Of a stretch of DNA of 64,000 nucleotides, positions 13,742 through 27,428 are shown piece after piece (within the stretch, counting starts at the first letter, position 1; every line of letters starts with the position of its first letter). This DNA is from Rostratula benghalensis. Lineage: Eukaryota; Chordata; Aves; Charadriiformes; Rostratulidae. Below the pieces are notes generated by a model. The model was given only the letters and a program-made list of their open reading frames with translations. It was not told where the DNA came from and did no database searches. The translations under genes and the position numbers were made by a program. The stretch spans positions 3,100,371-3,164,370 of the forward strand of contig VXAI01000020.1 of NCBI GenBank assembly GCA_013399305.1, in the 5' to 3' direction.

Positions 13742-13742
13742 N
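13742..13742. other. Single ambiguous base (N)
   Basis: One N inside a poly(A) run (about 13741-13754), most likely a homopolymer sequencing uncertainty. Confidence 0.95.
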
Positions 13743-13950
13743 AAAAAAAAAAAAGAAAGATTGAAATTCTGCTGTACATATTTGGTGTGCAGGAAAACTG
13801 GCGTGTTTTAAATGAAACTAGGGTATTAGATGGCAGACTGAGTGTACTGCTAGGTGTTAAATTTCAAGAATGATGTAGACAAGCTAAAAATAGAAGAATG
13901 AGCATAATCCAGAATTTGAAAAACCTGACTTTCCAGGGAAGACTGCAAAA

Positions 13951-13978
13951 CCATGAGATGTTTTCCATGAGATGTTTT
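13951..13978. repeat. 14-bp perfect tandem duplication
   Basis: CCATGAGATGTTTT occurs twice head to tail (13951-13964 and 13965-13978), followed by a partial third CCAT. Confidence 0.95.
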
Positions 13979-14395
13979 CCATAAGGGAAAGAGGCAGGGG
14001 AAGGACATTATTACAGATTTCTAATATGTAAAGAGCTGCCTGTTGTTCTCTATGTCCATAGAGATTAATGTAGCACAGATAAAGAGAACGTGTAAGGAGT
14101 AGGTGAGAACTGAAGTGCTCTCAGACCTCCCAGATCTCCACATGTATGGGACTATGTGGGATTGCTTGGAGGGCATTAAGAGAGATGGTCACTGTAAGGC
14201 TGCTGTTTGTCATCTGAACTCGTGTCCTACCACTGTTCTTACTTGCAGGTGCAATGAAATCTTCACTATCTCGCAACTTGGCAATCAAAGCTGGGGCACA
14301 ATTATTGCTATCCATTAAGTTGTCTAACACTTAACATGTTAAATCTCTAAGAATTTTACCACTTAGATTCCTTTAATTACTTTGAGTTGACAAGA

Positions 14396-14460
14396 TGCTA
14401 TTTATGAATATTAACTTGTTACTACTTATGCATCTTAACATGCTGCTATTTATGAATATT
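14396..14460. repeat. Imperfect ~24-bp triplicate
   Basis: TGCTATTTATGAATATT is exact at 14396-14412 and 14444-14460. The middle segment (TACTTATGCATCTTAACATG) is a diverged intermediate copy, suggesting an old minisatellite of three units. Confidence 0.8.
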
Positions 14461-15425
14461 TGCAATACAGTAACATTTGAAGTAACTTTATTAGCAGATG
14501 AGTGGGGATTTTTTATTTTTTATTCTGGAATTAATTTCTTGACCCCTTTTGGTTCACAGATGAGGGTTAAGAGTAGCCAGATTTTCCTGTTCTCTCATCT
14601 TTCTTTCGGAGCTTCCCAAATATGAGCCAGCCTGGTGTAGAGGTGTACCTGAAGCAGTAGGCTGAGAGTCAGGGTATATTAGCACTCTGCTAATTCGCCT
14701 CTTCGGATGCCGAGCCAAAGCACACTCACAACTTCCTAGCTTGGAGTACTGCCAAAATAAATCTGTGACTGCACTTATCCGAGCAGATACACACTTCAAC
14801 ATTTAATTCCTTTTTACGAACATCATTCTAAAAAACACTTTCCTCTTTCAGTGTAGGAAGCCACTGCCTTTGTACATGGCTTAGCATCAGTATCAGCTTT
14901 GCTGAATGCAGTGGGAAAGAGCAGCCATTTTGAAAGAGAACAATTTGTGTTTTGCTGGGAAAAAAAAATAATAATAATTGCATTGGCTTCTAATGAAAGT
15001 AAGTTTCTCTCTATGTTTTTATTGCTATCTCAAAGGCGACTCATGTGCCCACTGTACTGCATCGTTTCTGAGCAGAGACAAGGAGAGAAAAATGAGGGGT
15101 GAGTGAATGAGTGTGTGTTTAAGTAGAGTATGGCAGAGGAGCACATATGTCAGGGGCATGGTCCTGCAGGGAGTTGTGAGGAAACCCCGCATAGACACCT
15201 TAGCCACCAGAAAGAGAAAGAAAAAGGTACTTTCATGTGTCCTTGAGAGTGATTCCTTTTAAATATTCTGCTGAAGGTGAGGATCCAGATGACTGCCTGA
15301 GTCATAACCTGTGGTTATTGGATGATTTCGCTGGGCATCAGAGATCAGAGATGGGGTTGATTGTGTTCCTTCACTGACCATAGCCAGTGCTTAATTTTTA
15401 GAATTAACTTTTAACATTTTTTAAG

Positions 15426-15443
15426 ATATATATATATATATAT
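15426..15443. repeat. (AT)9 microsatellite
   Basis: Uninterrupted AT alternation from 15426 to 15443, flanked by TTAAG and TACTTC. Confidence 0.95.
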
Positions 15444-17360
15444 TACTTCTAAGGTCTATTCCAATTATATTCTGTACAATGGTTTTGGGCAGAAAAATAC
15501 AGTGGACCCGGTCAAACAAATTTTGAGCACGATTTTCAAGCAGAACCAATTTCTTGTGGAAGATTCTGTTTTGACAAGGATTCGACAGTTTCAAAAATTG
15601 CAAATCAAGGATCTTTAACTAGAAAAAACAAAATCAATCATTTTATGAGTCAAAATAATTTTTCAGTTACAAGTACTAGTTAATTAAATTAAATCTTTTA
15701 AATAAGGTGATTGGTTGAAATTGATTAGATTGTTGACTGGGTTCTTTAAATTGAGCTGGATTGTACTGAACGTCCTCAAGATCTCATGTTTTCTTGATTT
15801 GAGGTGAGAAAAGATTACAAAATCTTGACCTTTTTCATGATGATTAAACTGTTTCACATACAGTTTTAATTTCTAACAGCATAAGAATACGTTTTAGTAT
15901 AGATTTCAGATATATGCTGTCAACCTTAACTCAGTTTTATTGTAGGTTTCTATAGCAAATTTATTAACTGACACAAATACATTAAGGCTTAAAAGGAGAC
16001 CATATTGTAAGCCAACCACTGATATAGACAAATTGAGGCTTAAATTCTATCTCAGCTTCTGTTCTCCTCTTCACCTTCCAGCACTTCATTAAATGAAATG
16101 ATTAACATTGATCACATGCAGTTGTAGCAGAAAGTGGCAAGATTTGTAAAGGCCATTATTTCATGTGGTAGCTTACTTCGTAGTCTCATAAACACCCCTA
16201 AAATGTTATGTCTCTGACACAGGCAAACTTTACCTCTATCATGAAAACACCCTAGTGTTTGAAGAACAGAATTACCTTCTTAGTCTTTAGGTGATTTTTT
16301 AGTTGCCTTGATTCCACGCCAAGAGTTGTCTGGAAGATAAAGACTGTAGCCCACCACAAGGAGTAGAAAATAGGCTAGATGTTCTCATGGTAGGTTACAT
16401 TACTGAGGACATATGGTTCAGCTTTTTTTTGGTAAATAGCTTTCCTAAGGGCTGACAGTTTCTGTTCCAAGTAACTTCCTGCAATAGAGTTTTGGTGGGA
16501 CAAGAGGATGGATGATCATGTCTGGGATTATTATCATATAGTGTTAACAGAAAAAACATTTCATAAAGTTGTGGAGGAACTTGGTACAAGCAAATGCTCC
16601 AGAACTCTAAGTGAGGTTGACCAGCTACTAATGCATACTTTCAGCCAAAGTGCACTCAGTCATGGAAAAGTACACTCCATAAAGTATATTCTGTTTACCT
16701 GTGTGACCTTTGCTTTGCTTACATTCACCTTGGTTTGGCTATACTTCATTCATCTCATTGCCATCCTAGTCATTAACACTGAAGGTGAAGTAGAGCTAAA
16801 TGTTAACTTAAAATATTAGTTTTCTCTCTGTGTTTCTTGATTTCTACCTAACCCAGATATTTTAAATTCAGCATTTCTTGTGGTAGTTTTTGTCTTAAAT
16901 TATATTCCTTTGACATTGGAAAAATACCTGCTAACTAGGTGTGTCCATTCTGTGGTATAATGCTGTGTATACCATCCTTATTCTTATGCTATCAACAGAT
17001 ACCAAGCTTTAGGTAACTGTATTGCCCTTTATAAATTGAAAACATTCAGTTTGACACGGTTCAGCCATGTCAAAAGACAGGTTAAAGTAGTATAGGCGAG
17101 CAAATAAGAAACAGAGGAAAGGCTTAGGAAATTATACAAATGATCCTAATGCTTTTCAAATTAATTTAAGAAGTATGGGGGTGCTAGTAAAGTCTGGTAC
17201 TGTCCTTTTTGCAATTTCTCCTAGATGTGTAAGGACATTTCAGGGAGTTATTGGCACAGGTGCTTAAGGGATATATAATGTTTCTAACATCCTTTGGTTA
17301 GGACTATGCTTGAGAGCATATCCGAAAATTTATGTAGCAGCATAGGGATGTTCATTACAC

Positions 17361-17422
17361 ATACATACATAGATACAAGGAGGCACAGGGAGACAGAGGA
17401 GGGGGCGGGAAGAGAGAGAGAT
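17361..17422. repeat. (ATAC)n and adjacent purine-rich tract
   Basis: A short ATAC-type repeat (ATACATACATAGATAC) runs into a strongly purine-rich tract (GGAGGCACAGGGAGACAGAG, GAGGGGGCGGG, AGAGAGAGAG). Confidence 0.8.
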
Positions 17423-18041
17423 ATGTATAAGACATAGTTAGCTATATATTTAATGTGGAATGTTGTTCATGTCATCTATATATGTATGTAGCTTACTGGG
17501 GAGAAAAAACACATTTTACTTTGATCTGAAAGGTGAGTGAGATATGATTTGTTCTGATTCATTCCATGTCAGTACAAATACAACCTGTATTTTAGCTGGA
17601 GAATTTTTATTGTGAGTGGATGGAAAATGATGTATGGAACAGAAAGAACATAGTTTAATTTTTTTTTTAGGCAGAGGCTGAACAGAGAACATAGACTGCT
17701 GGATAAAAAGCAGTTAAAAAAGGTCTCTTTTGATTTGTAAACTGAGCAGATTTAATCTGGAAATCACCAAGGGAAAATAAATACAGTACATGATAGATGT
17801 CATTTTTATAGTGTCATTTTTTTTTGACCAGAGTTACACTTTAGCAGTTCTGCTGACATGATAGATGTTCCAGAGGAGCCTTGTGCCTCACAGAATTTTA
17901 ACTGCAAACCTTTATACTTAACACATATCTCCTAAGGCAGTAAGACACACCACAATCAACACTAACATCATTTAAACCTGCATCAGCCAGAAACTACCGG
18001 TCTGTGTCAGTTATGATCGCTGCCCATTAATGCAATCCTTC

Positions 18042-18086
18042 ATTATTATACCACTTATTATTTTACCACTTGTTATTATACCTCCT
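18042..18086. repeat. 15-bp imperfect tandem repeat, 3 units
   Basis: Units ATTATTATACCACTT, ATTATTTTACCACTT and GTTATTATACCTCCT lie head to tail. Confidence 0.85.
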
Positions 18087-21009
18087 ATCTCTAGGTGGTA
18101 CAAATGCAGTTTGCATTATCCAGTGGATGTAAAATGAAATAATGTGCTCCTAGAAGTGTTATTATCCCCATTGTGTTGTTTCAAAATCCTGCAAACTTGA
18201 GTGGTTAGTCCCATGTGGGAAAAGAGAACCAGGAACGGTACCTAGAGATTTGCAGGACATGCATTTGCTGCAGTAAGGCCACTAGAATAAGAGGAGAGCC
18301 TGAGAGGTGGTAATTTTTAGAGGAAGGGTACAGCATGAGAAATGACAGTAGGAAAGTAAAAGAACTGAAAAAGAGGAAAAGAGAAAGTGCAAAGTGAATA
18401 CTGGCACTAAATCCAGCAAAAAGTGGTAAAGGAAAAAAGCAGATATCCAGGGGAGTGAATAAGCCTTTAGTTATCCATAAGTGGTCCCATTACCAATTTA
18501 GAATTCATTACAAGCATTAGCATGGCAGCCATCAGCATCGTTTCTGGAACCTCCCTAAATGCTTTCTTTCATCCTTGTGAAAACCTCCAAAGCATAGCAA
18601 TACAGCATGCCTGGCGCAGTGCCAACTCAGAGCTTTTCAGCTGCATAGCAAAACCAGAGTTATACTACTAGAAGGCTGAAAAAGTGGGGCCAGGCCGGCA
18701 TCCTCTCCTGTCGCTGGAATGGAGGGAGATGGGGTGAGAGGGAGCCACAGGGAGGGAGGCTCCTTCCTGTGAGGGATGAGGGGACAGGCAGTGTTCTTCT
18801 GGGGGGACCTTCACCCCAGGCCTCTCACTGGCACCTTGGCAGTACAAGCGGCATCAGTGGTCAGGAAGATCTCCAGGGCTTTGGCACAGCAGCCTACTTG
18901 GCTGAAAATCTACTGTTATCTCAACTGTGCTATGGCTGGATTCCCTCTATTTCCAGCTGGAGAGCAAGAGAGATTGACCAAACCTCTTGATATTTTGGGC
19001 ATCTCTGGTTTCATGTCTGATAATGTGTGAATTGGTGTTCTCAGTGATGATAGCTGAAGAAGCAGCGATGGAGATATGTTGAGTTGAGACTGTTGTCAAA
19101 TAGTGTTTGTTGGAAAATGCATTTTTGAGTACAGCTAAACCTTTTCAGAAAGCTGGGCTGAATTTGATGTACAATTTTAATTAATAAAGGTTGCAATATT
19201 TTAATGTTTGGTAAATATGTTTATTTGGTTTGGCCTCAAATATTTCAGTATAAAATTTAATTAAAAATAGCAATGTAAAATGTGTTAATAAGTAAGAACA
19301 TCCAAACCAAATTGAAACACATCTTTTTAAGTTGGACCAAATGTTTCATTTTACGAGAAATAATCCTTTTTTTTTCCCTAATGTTGGTAGTAAATGTGGG
19401 AGAAATTAAAAAGAAATAGATCCTAGGATGACAACTATGCCTCTAGCTTCTCTGAGGACTGCTGCTTTTTGTTGTGTCCTTGGAAAGCATTTGTTCAGTT
19501 CTCCAGTAAGTGAGACAACATTGTTTTGGCATTTTGTTTTACTGAGGCAGTAGGTCCATGTTGCAGATAACTGAATATCTCTTTTTTAATCAAATATTGA
19601 ATTTCCCTGAGACACTCAGAGATTCAAACGTATTTACAAAGACAGCCATACCAATAGAGAATCCTTCATGGTGACCCTCGGAGTGTCTTCAGGGAAACAA
19701 TATTCTAACAGCATAGTGTTTTCTGGGAAGCATATTGTTTCCCTTGTAAAAAGGAGCAGCCGAGTTTGAAGTTAGTTGGGATAAGCTGGTGTGAGTCTGA
19801 TGTTCTATCAGGAAGAATCTGTGCTGCATTTTGCAAATGACATTAATCTCTGAGACAATTTTGGTGTAAGAACATATGGCATCCTAGAACCAAAGCCAAG
19901 TTCCAGGCCTTGCAGAATGGTGCTTTCTGTCTCAGTATGCTTGATGGAAGTTACTTAGGGGCTAGTAGTGATGTAAAAGATCAACACAGTGCATTAACTA
20001 CTAAAGGTATAAATAGCTGTAGATATATAATCAGCACTCCACCCTCTTTTCCCTCTGTTCTTTTGTACATATTTATTTCTGTAAAAATAATTTGTTTTGA
20101 GGAAGTTTAAATCAGGTTCCTAAACTTCTGTAATTAGTTCAGTTTTGTTCTTGATATGACTTTGGAGAAAAAGTCTCTCTCTTGAAAGAGAACAGAAGAT
20201 TGTATCCTCTCTGTTATCCCTGTTGTTCATGATAAGAAAGTAATCAACTTTTGTCTGAATATTGAATCTAAACTTTTGCATTTCAAGAAGTGTAGCAATG
20301 TTGTTACAGCTGAATATTTCACATGGCATCAAAGAAAGACTCGTCTAATTTCTCTTCTGAGCTTCTGAGCTCATCTATGGGGCAGATTTACATAACTAGG
20401 TTCCTTGATACTGTGAATATTGAAAAGTCCTGTGTCTTGATTATGTTTCCTTCTCTTTCACTGGTATCTCCAGATAAACATCAAGAAATTATTACTGCAT
20501 GGCATTCACTGCCCCTGGAGGACATGGCTAATTTCAAGGCTGTTTTAACCTTTTGAGCAAAGTTTTCTGGACATTTAATGTGAGTAGTCAAACTGATCAT
20601 CTTTAACTTTTATAATGACATCTGATGTACAAAATGCAGCTTAAAATACAGACTCTGTCCTGCTCGCCACTTCTGTATCCATCAGGTGCCATTCTGTGTC
20701 AGTGCTGGGTGAATGAGAAATAATACAGACTTGGACCTTGTTGGAGTGTCCATGAAGACATTTCAACTTTGAAAGTATAGAAGAAATCAGCGGCTGACCT
20801 GGGTGAGCCTTACCTGCTGGCAGGGAGCGTGTGATGCGGGCAAAAACATTGGTCTTCCCTTTCTTCTTGCTTTTAATTTCATCTTGTTAAAGCAGAACAG
20901 CATTTTTCCAGAACAGTAATATTTCAATCCAGAGAAGCTTTGTTGCTAATTATGATTTATTATGCTGAGTGACCCTGAGGGGTCTAGAAAGGCTGGATGT
21001 TCTTCAAGG

Positions 21010-21197
21010 AGGAAATCTTAAAGGCCTATCTTTCCCAGGAGAATGCCGGGGGGGACAATGTCAAAGGCCTTACAAAAGTCCAGGTAGACAATGTCCACAG
21101 CCTTCCCCTGATCCAGAAGGTGGGTCACATGGTCATAGAAAGAGATTGGATTGGTTAAGCAAGAACTCCCTTTCATAAACTGATGCTGGCAAAAAAT
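21010..21197 (-). mobile_element. CR1 LINE fragment, reverse-transcriptase region
   Basis: Read on the minus strand, the sequence translates to a stretch recognisable as the CR1 reverse transcriptase: a segment like QFMKGSSCLTNPISFYDHV, then VDIVYLDFCKAFDIVPPGIL. These match the conserved CR1 pattern of a KG-SCLTN motif followed by the Y-LD--KAFD-VP catalytic-region block, where the D of the YLDF segment is a conserved RT aspartate. The open frame runs further upstream (to about 21419) but only this part is clearly CR1. It is 5'-truncated, 3'-truncated and inactive. The open frame in it is a relic, not a host gene. Confidence 0.85.
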
Positions 21198-21212
21198 GGA
21201 TTTGTGTATATG

Positions 21213-21271
21213 GGTGGACTCAATGATCTCAGAGGTCCTTTCCAACCCTGATGATTCTGTGATTCTGTGAC
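21213..21271 (+). mobile_element. CR1 LINE 3' end
   Basis: The plus strand shows the diagnostic CR1 3' end: GACTCAATGATCTCAGAGG, then TCCTTTCCAACCCTGATG, closing with two copies of an ATTCTGTG-type 8-bp unit, the characteristic CR1 terminal repeat, which has no poly(A) tail. It abuts a minus-strand CR1 RT fragment, so two elements in opposite orientations meet here. Only about 60 bp remain, as expected for heavy 5' truncation during target-primed reverse transcription. Confidence 0.88.
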
Positions 21272-22050
21272 TGTTGGTTATGTGCTGCATGCCACTCAGT
21301 TCATCCAGGAGAGAAGATCCCTCAGAAGTCTTAAAAAAAATAACTGACCACAATGTGGTTCCTGAGTAGTAACAAAAGAAGAGAAAGGGGAGAAAGTCCA
21401 TAAATCTGGTGCATGGCATGGCGAAGTTGTGGCATGCTGTTGCTTACATTATAGTTCATCATGTCTAGATATCTTCATTCCCTAAGTCCATGTCTCAACA
21501 GAAAAGGACCATCAGAAGAACTTAAATAAACAAGATTGTCTCCAGGAGACTCCTACATGGAATTGGCATGTTTGGAGCATTGTAGCAAGCACAATGAAAA
21601 TAATGGGAGATCTGGGATACTGAGTCTGATATTAGGTACTGAGAGTAGGTGGTGGCCAAATACTGAAGTCAGATAAAATAATGGGAGGTGTACCTGTGAA
21701 TCAGTGTGGCAAAGAAACAGGAGGCAAATACATCCAGACAGGGATGTTTAGACTACTGGTTTGCAAGTATGATTTCATTAGTAACATCCTCCTAAGCAAA
21801 TAGAAGCAACATGGACTTAGTGAGATCAGAAAAGATTTTGTGCAGCAATTAAACTTGGAAAAAAAGAAACCTGCTTGAGACTGTTGTTATTGTTATATGA
21901 CCATTACATTTACCTGAACAGACAGAAACGACCAGGTACTCTGTATGCAGAGAAAAGAGTAGCAAGATTTGGATTTGGCAGACAGGTGGCAATGCAGCAA
22001 AGTGTAGCGCCTATGTATATTTTTAAGTACCCCAGTAGTTCTTCTCTAGG

Positions 22051-22075
22051 ATGTTATTAGAATGTTATTAGAATG
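22051..22075. repeat. 11-bp tandem duplication
   Basis: ATGTTATTAGA occurs twice in tandem (22051-22061 and 22062-22072), followed by ATG. Confidence 0.9.
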
Positions 22076-22924
22076 TGACTGTATTCCAAATGAGTCTCAG
22101 AGGTGCCACATACTTGTGAGCTCACCATCATATCATATTTTTGGTTTGTCCCATCAGTTCCACATGTGTTTTACATCTGTTTTAGAAATTGAAAGCCTTA
22201 TTTCAAGCCTGGTCTTATTCTTTTTAGCTATTAAGATGTCCCAGTTCAGTGTAGAAGGTTTAGGTTTTTCATTGTTTGTTTGCAGTAGAGGAATTTTAGA
22301 GGAGAAAAAAAACACCATTAAAATTGTGTTCCTGCTTGGAAAAAGCTTATAATCTAGGATACATAAATATCCTACATAACTAACTCAAGCGGCGGATAGT
22401 ATAAAGTATGAAAACCACATGGAAGTGTTTGCCACCAGTCCTGGACTTTGGCAGAGCTTTCCTCTGAAAGAATGAAGGCCAATAATTTTGAAAAAATGAA
22501 AGTGCTCATGGTCATTAAGAGCCTGGGAGGAGAAAAGGAACACAGGGAAAAAGGAAACAAAAGTTTTCCTTGAGGGGTAATCCTTTCATTTAACAGATAA
22601 CCTGCTAGGTCAGCAGGCCTTACTTCAAATGATGTGGGAAAGAGTAAAAAGCTGGAGAGCCCTTCACTATGTTCCACCTGCTGGTAAGGTGAAGATGTCC
22701 TGTGCCCTCAGGCAGGGATGCTGAGTAGGGTTGGCCAAAACCCAACAGTTTTGCTTTGCAAAAAATCTCAGGGTGGTTGAGATTGGCACAAGATGTCAGC
22801 ACCCAGGAGACTGAGAGTTTCTGATAGTTATAATGGAAAGAATATGACAAATATATTAACCAGTTAAGTAAGACTTTTGTAGGGGAAAGACCTGTCCAAC
22901 CAAATGAGGATGTGGGTCTGACTC

Positions 22925-22985
22925 TGTATGTGTGCATGTGAGTGTGTGTGTGTGTATCCATCAGTGTATCTCACCGCCCCCCCCC
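22925..22985. repeat. TG-rich microsatellite and C9 run
   Basis: A run of GT/TG words, purest at 22942-22955, is followed by a C run at 22977-22985. Confidence 0.85.
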
Positions 22986-25900
22986 ATGCAGCCACCAGTT
23001 TTTGTGATGGACAAACCGGATCCCTGCTTGGCTCTGCCTCTTGTCCAGTTTATCTCATCAGTACCACAAGCCCAGCATTGCTGACTATCCCCATTAACCT
23101 TACTGGTTGTTGCTCACTCTCATGGGGAGTGCACAGTGAGGAGTCTATGCCTCTCACAAAGGGAGTGGAGGAAAGGTAGAACAATACAGTGGGGGAGGAG
23201 GGAAACTGACTGCCTTTTCCTTTCTTTTGCACTGCTTTTCACCCCAAATCTCTGTGACTGAACCCAGTTCCTTCCCCCACAGGAATCCCATTATTTCACT
23301 TTGAAAATCTGGTCAGTCTGCCCATCATTAGGTTAAATCAGGATTCCCTGTGCTGTGCCTAATGTGTTATGTGGGGAATTTAGTCATGACATTTTAAATC
23401 CCTTCCAATTTAAGTTTAAATCCTTCTCTACAATTGAATCTTACTTCCCTGACAAAATTATTCTAGATTATTTTAAAACAATCAAATTTGCTGTGGACAC
23501 ATTTCCCTTGATATGCTGAGCTTCACCCTCCTCTCCCCACCCTGGAGTGACTTGGAGCCCGTGTGTACTCCTCACGCCTTGGGAGAATATCTCAAGGACA
23601 AAAAAGCTGTCAAGTGACAGGAACAAAGCACGGGGAAGTGCAGCTCATCCTCACTCTTCCACCCAGTCCCTAATAAAGAAAACTAATAATGCCCATTTTA
23701 GGTGGCCTGCTTCTACAACTCTAGTCTCATTATTTCAGCAAAACAGTGTAAGCTGCCAGCTGTATCTTTTATACCTCCAGTCACACTTTGCAGAGGAGCT
23801 CTTTGCTGCTATTTTGAAAGTGAGTTCCCCCCCTCCTCCCCCTTTTCTTCATGTTACTTTCCTAGATCCTAGCTGAAAGGAGGGTATGGAGAGCTCTGCA
23901 TGCAAGGCTGAGGAGGAGAGGCAGGGCAGCAGCAATCCCTTCTCTGTCATTTTCTCACTTCTTTACTAATACCTTGATAATTAGAAAGGCTCTCATTAAG
24001 CTTATCCCGGTTCCTTGGTTTAAATGCTAACTGTTTGTTATACCAGCAGTATCCTGCTGACTGCTATGCCGAATAAGAGCATTTCTGCTCACATCCCCAG
24101 AGCTTTTCAGCTGCAGAACCCTTTGGGCAGCCATCTCCCTGTTCCCAGCTCAGCTCTGACAAAAGATGGGTCCTGGGACTATTCAGAGTGCCTCTGTAGG
24201 GCTGCAGCACTCGTGCTGCATCCTATCTCCTTCAGTGCTGTCCCTACTGGCCTCAAGCCAAGTTTAGCCCGTGCTGAACACAAGAAAAATCCGAGTGTTT
24301 TTTGGCAGAAATACAAACCACTTGGAGCACTTTGGCGTATGGATGTGAAGTGTTTTACAAGCATCCTTAGAAGCCCAGCATGGCTTTTTGTATCATAAAT
24401 TTCTGTAGTGTGGACAAGACTTGAAAAAATACCTAGGAGAGGAATGGGAGGCAACTGACAGCATAATTACTGATTAGGGGGAAAAGAAGGCCAGAGATAG
24501 AGGGGAGAAGAGAGACTTGTTGATTGGGCAAAATTTTAGTAGTACAGTTTCACCAAGAACTGGAAATCAGGGAGGAACTGAACACAACATTTAGATTTTG
24601 AGATTTTTTTTTTCCCTACTAATAACAAAACCTAAACCCAGATAAAATCAGAGTAATTCAATTCACTAAACAGAATGTTTACATTCACTAAACAACAAGT
24701 TTTTCCAAATTTAATTTTGGAATTAAAATTATTACACTACCCTTATTTTACTGTTTACTTCCATACCACATGCTCTTCCAGTCTCCCTTTAATTTGCATG
24801 GGGACAGTAAGAGGTTTCTGCAGAGACTATATCTTATTACTGTCTGTGCAAAGTCTCCGCATCATTGCATTCTTCAGCATGCTAATGTTGATACTAGTAT
24901 TTTCTGCATGAATTTCCACATTTTTATTTCTCAACTGATGCCTTAGATGCAGACCACAATTTAATTCCATTTCATCAGAAGTGATGACAAATGTTCTTTG
25001 GTGAAACTGAAAGATGATATCAGAATATACTTTGTGTGCAGCACTCTCCTAAGTACATCAACAACCTATTTTTCTTAGCCATTTAACTGATGAAAAGGAA
25101 GAAAATCCTGCATTAGAAAAATCTAGAAAGTAAATGACTCCGCTGACTTAAATTCCTGTCTCAGTTTCATTGTTAAGAAACTGGAGAGAGAAAAAGGATG
25201 AAGTCATATCATCTTTTTTTGTCTCTCCCATCTTTATCACTTGAAGACTCACTGGCTAGTTAAGTTTCAATAGCTATAGAGAAGGACATATTTGTGGAGC
25301 TGCTTGAAGATTAGTGGGTACTCAAGACAATAAAGCAGTGATAGAATGACCCCAGTTAACAGGTTTTATTTTGGCAAGGAACTTATTCCCATCTATCTTA
25401 ACAAGCTTGAAAGTAAAATAAGCAGAAGCTGTCAAGGTCTCTGGAGGTGTGGGCATCACTCCTGAGTGTCAGTGGTGCAGTTGCACGGAGCTGAAGAGAC
25501 TCAGGTAAAACTTAGAGTTCCGTGCTCAGCTCTGGTTCCTCTATTGCATTCAGACCACCCCAAACATGTCCCACCGCTAATGGACGTGGCACACAATTTC
25601 AGGTCAGACTAAAGCAAATAATTAAGCAGCTTCGAATCCATTGCTTGTCATACAGGACATACTCTCAAACATGGAGCAGGGACCACTGAGGTATTCTGCT
25701 TCCAGTAAGCCTAAGTATGTAGGCTATCACATCTCTTTGTAGAGTAAAATATATATGTTACAAGCTGCTCTGCCATTAGTGTATATGGGTACAGGTTTTC
25801 TGGTGAATGAACTAAATGATGCTCCCTACTTATTTTCAATATCTCCTTTCAGGAGAGGTCAGACCAATCCCTGTGCAGGACTCCCCAGCTATTTACTGCT

Positions 25901-27428
25901 TTCCTATGTCTTGCAAAGCAAATCTCCTGGTCTCCTGTAATAAACCCTGTGCTTACAGTTAGAAAATGGTCCTGTCATGTTACTGGTTTATCGGAGGAAA
26001 CTGTGGGAGGGGAGAGAAACTGGATGAGAAACAAGTATTCAGGAAAAGTGGGCATTATATGAGTATTACATGTATTTTCCTGGCGTGGCATCGTTAGAGA
26101 AGGCTTTGCAGAAAGTATGGATGTTTACGCTCTAACAAAAGAGATATTGTCCTTCAGTTCTGCATGTGGATGAGTGCCAGTGAATCTTCAGAAAAAGAGA
26201 AGAAAAAGCATTGTACTTCTGAAACTTACAACAACCTCCCAGAGGCCAGAAAGAAATCTGAATGAGTGACCCAAGCACAGGGAGAAGCAGCACAGCACAG
26301 GCTGTGGACAGAGGTGCACTGACCGAACCTCCCATCCCCTGCTCCTCCCTCTGACACCTGCTTGTGAGTACTAAGTTACTCTGGGGGCTGCTTCTCCCAG
26401 GGCCACCAACCAAACTGCTCCTGGGAGCACTGCTAACACTCTGCAGCCAGAAAGAGCTGAGCTATCTTGCTCATTTTGCCAGCATTTACCAGGTGGCATA
26501 TTCAGACGGGAAGTGATTAAGGAGGGCTCACATGAGAATTTATCCACTGGATGTGAATGATGGTCAGTCTTCAGAGGGATGGTGGAAGCCCTTGAGGAGG
26601 GAAATGTCATCAGCTGGCACTACCAGTTTTGGAAGAAGATGATCATGCATAGCCTTAATTGTAATTACCATTGAAAAATACACTTCTAGAAACTTTAGCA
26701 AGGCTCAAGGAAATCTTTAAGGCAGTAACTAAAGATAAACCTTTAGGATGTTCCCTGAAGTTATTCCCAACCTGTGCACGTGTGTGTAGAATTCATTGTT
26801 ATATAAACTTAGGAGGGCTGAAGTGTAGGATACAGGCTGGTAATGAGAAAAACAGGGATTTTGATTGCTTCAGCTTCAACAAGTAGGACAGGAAACAATA
26901 AGGCAAATGGGGACATCCTTCCATGTGGTGAACAGCCAAATATCAAACATCAACTAAAGATTAAAAGTAATTGTCACATACACTTAGTCTTTGTGCTTTG
27001 ATATATACTGAGACGAAGGCAATTTAATCAATTTGTTATACTCTATGTGATATGCATGTCTCAGAAGTTTGTTGTTTTGAAGCTTTTTTTTGGAAAAAAA
27101 AAAGAGAAGGAAAAAAAGGCAAAGAGATTTCATCTACAATAATATGCTAAAAGTGGTTATCAGAGAGGTCTAGAAAAATGTAAAATGTATTAGTAATAAG
27201 GCTGGAGGTTAACATGATGATGAAGTTTGGCCAGACAGGCATGAGGAGTCAGTCCTTTCCCTACATTGCATGAATATGCACAACTCCTGCCTTCTTCAAG
27301 AGGTTTTCTACACACTCTCAGTTTTCTGTGTCTACTCTGGTCTAAAGTTAGTTAGTCCTTACTCTTTTTTGATATGTTGCTAAACTGGCCTTTATTACTG
27401 ATAATCTATTTTAAAATCGTGTTTTATT

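Larger units (their letters stand above)
12426..21009. other. Non-coding sequence with minisatellites
   Basis: Holds the small tandem repeats listed separately. Near 18150-18170, TTATTATCCCCATTGTG could be a minus-strand MIR fragment, but only about 20 bp fit. A GC-richer patch at 18690-18900 has short frames in two phases and no recognisable product. The 103-codon frame at 16508-16819 ends in a hydrophobic stretch but resembles no family. Confidence 0.65.

Noticed and set aside
18150..18170. Possible minus-strand MIR fragment (TTATTATCCCCATTGTG)
   Set aside because: Only about 20 bp fit; the expected flanking blocks are absent.
24024..24398. 124-codon open frame with an overlapping minus-strand frame
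   Set aside because: GC-richer patch with frames open on both strands; no recognisable domain or splice signals.
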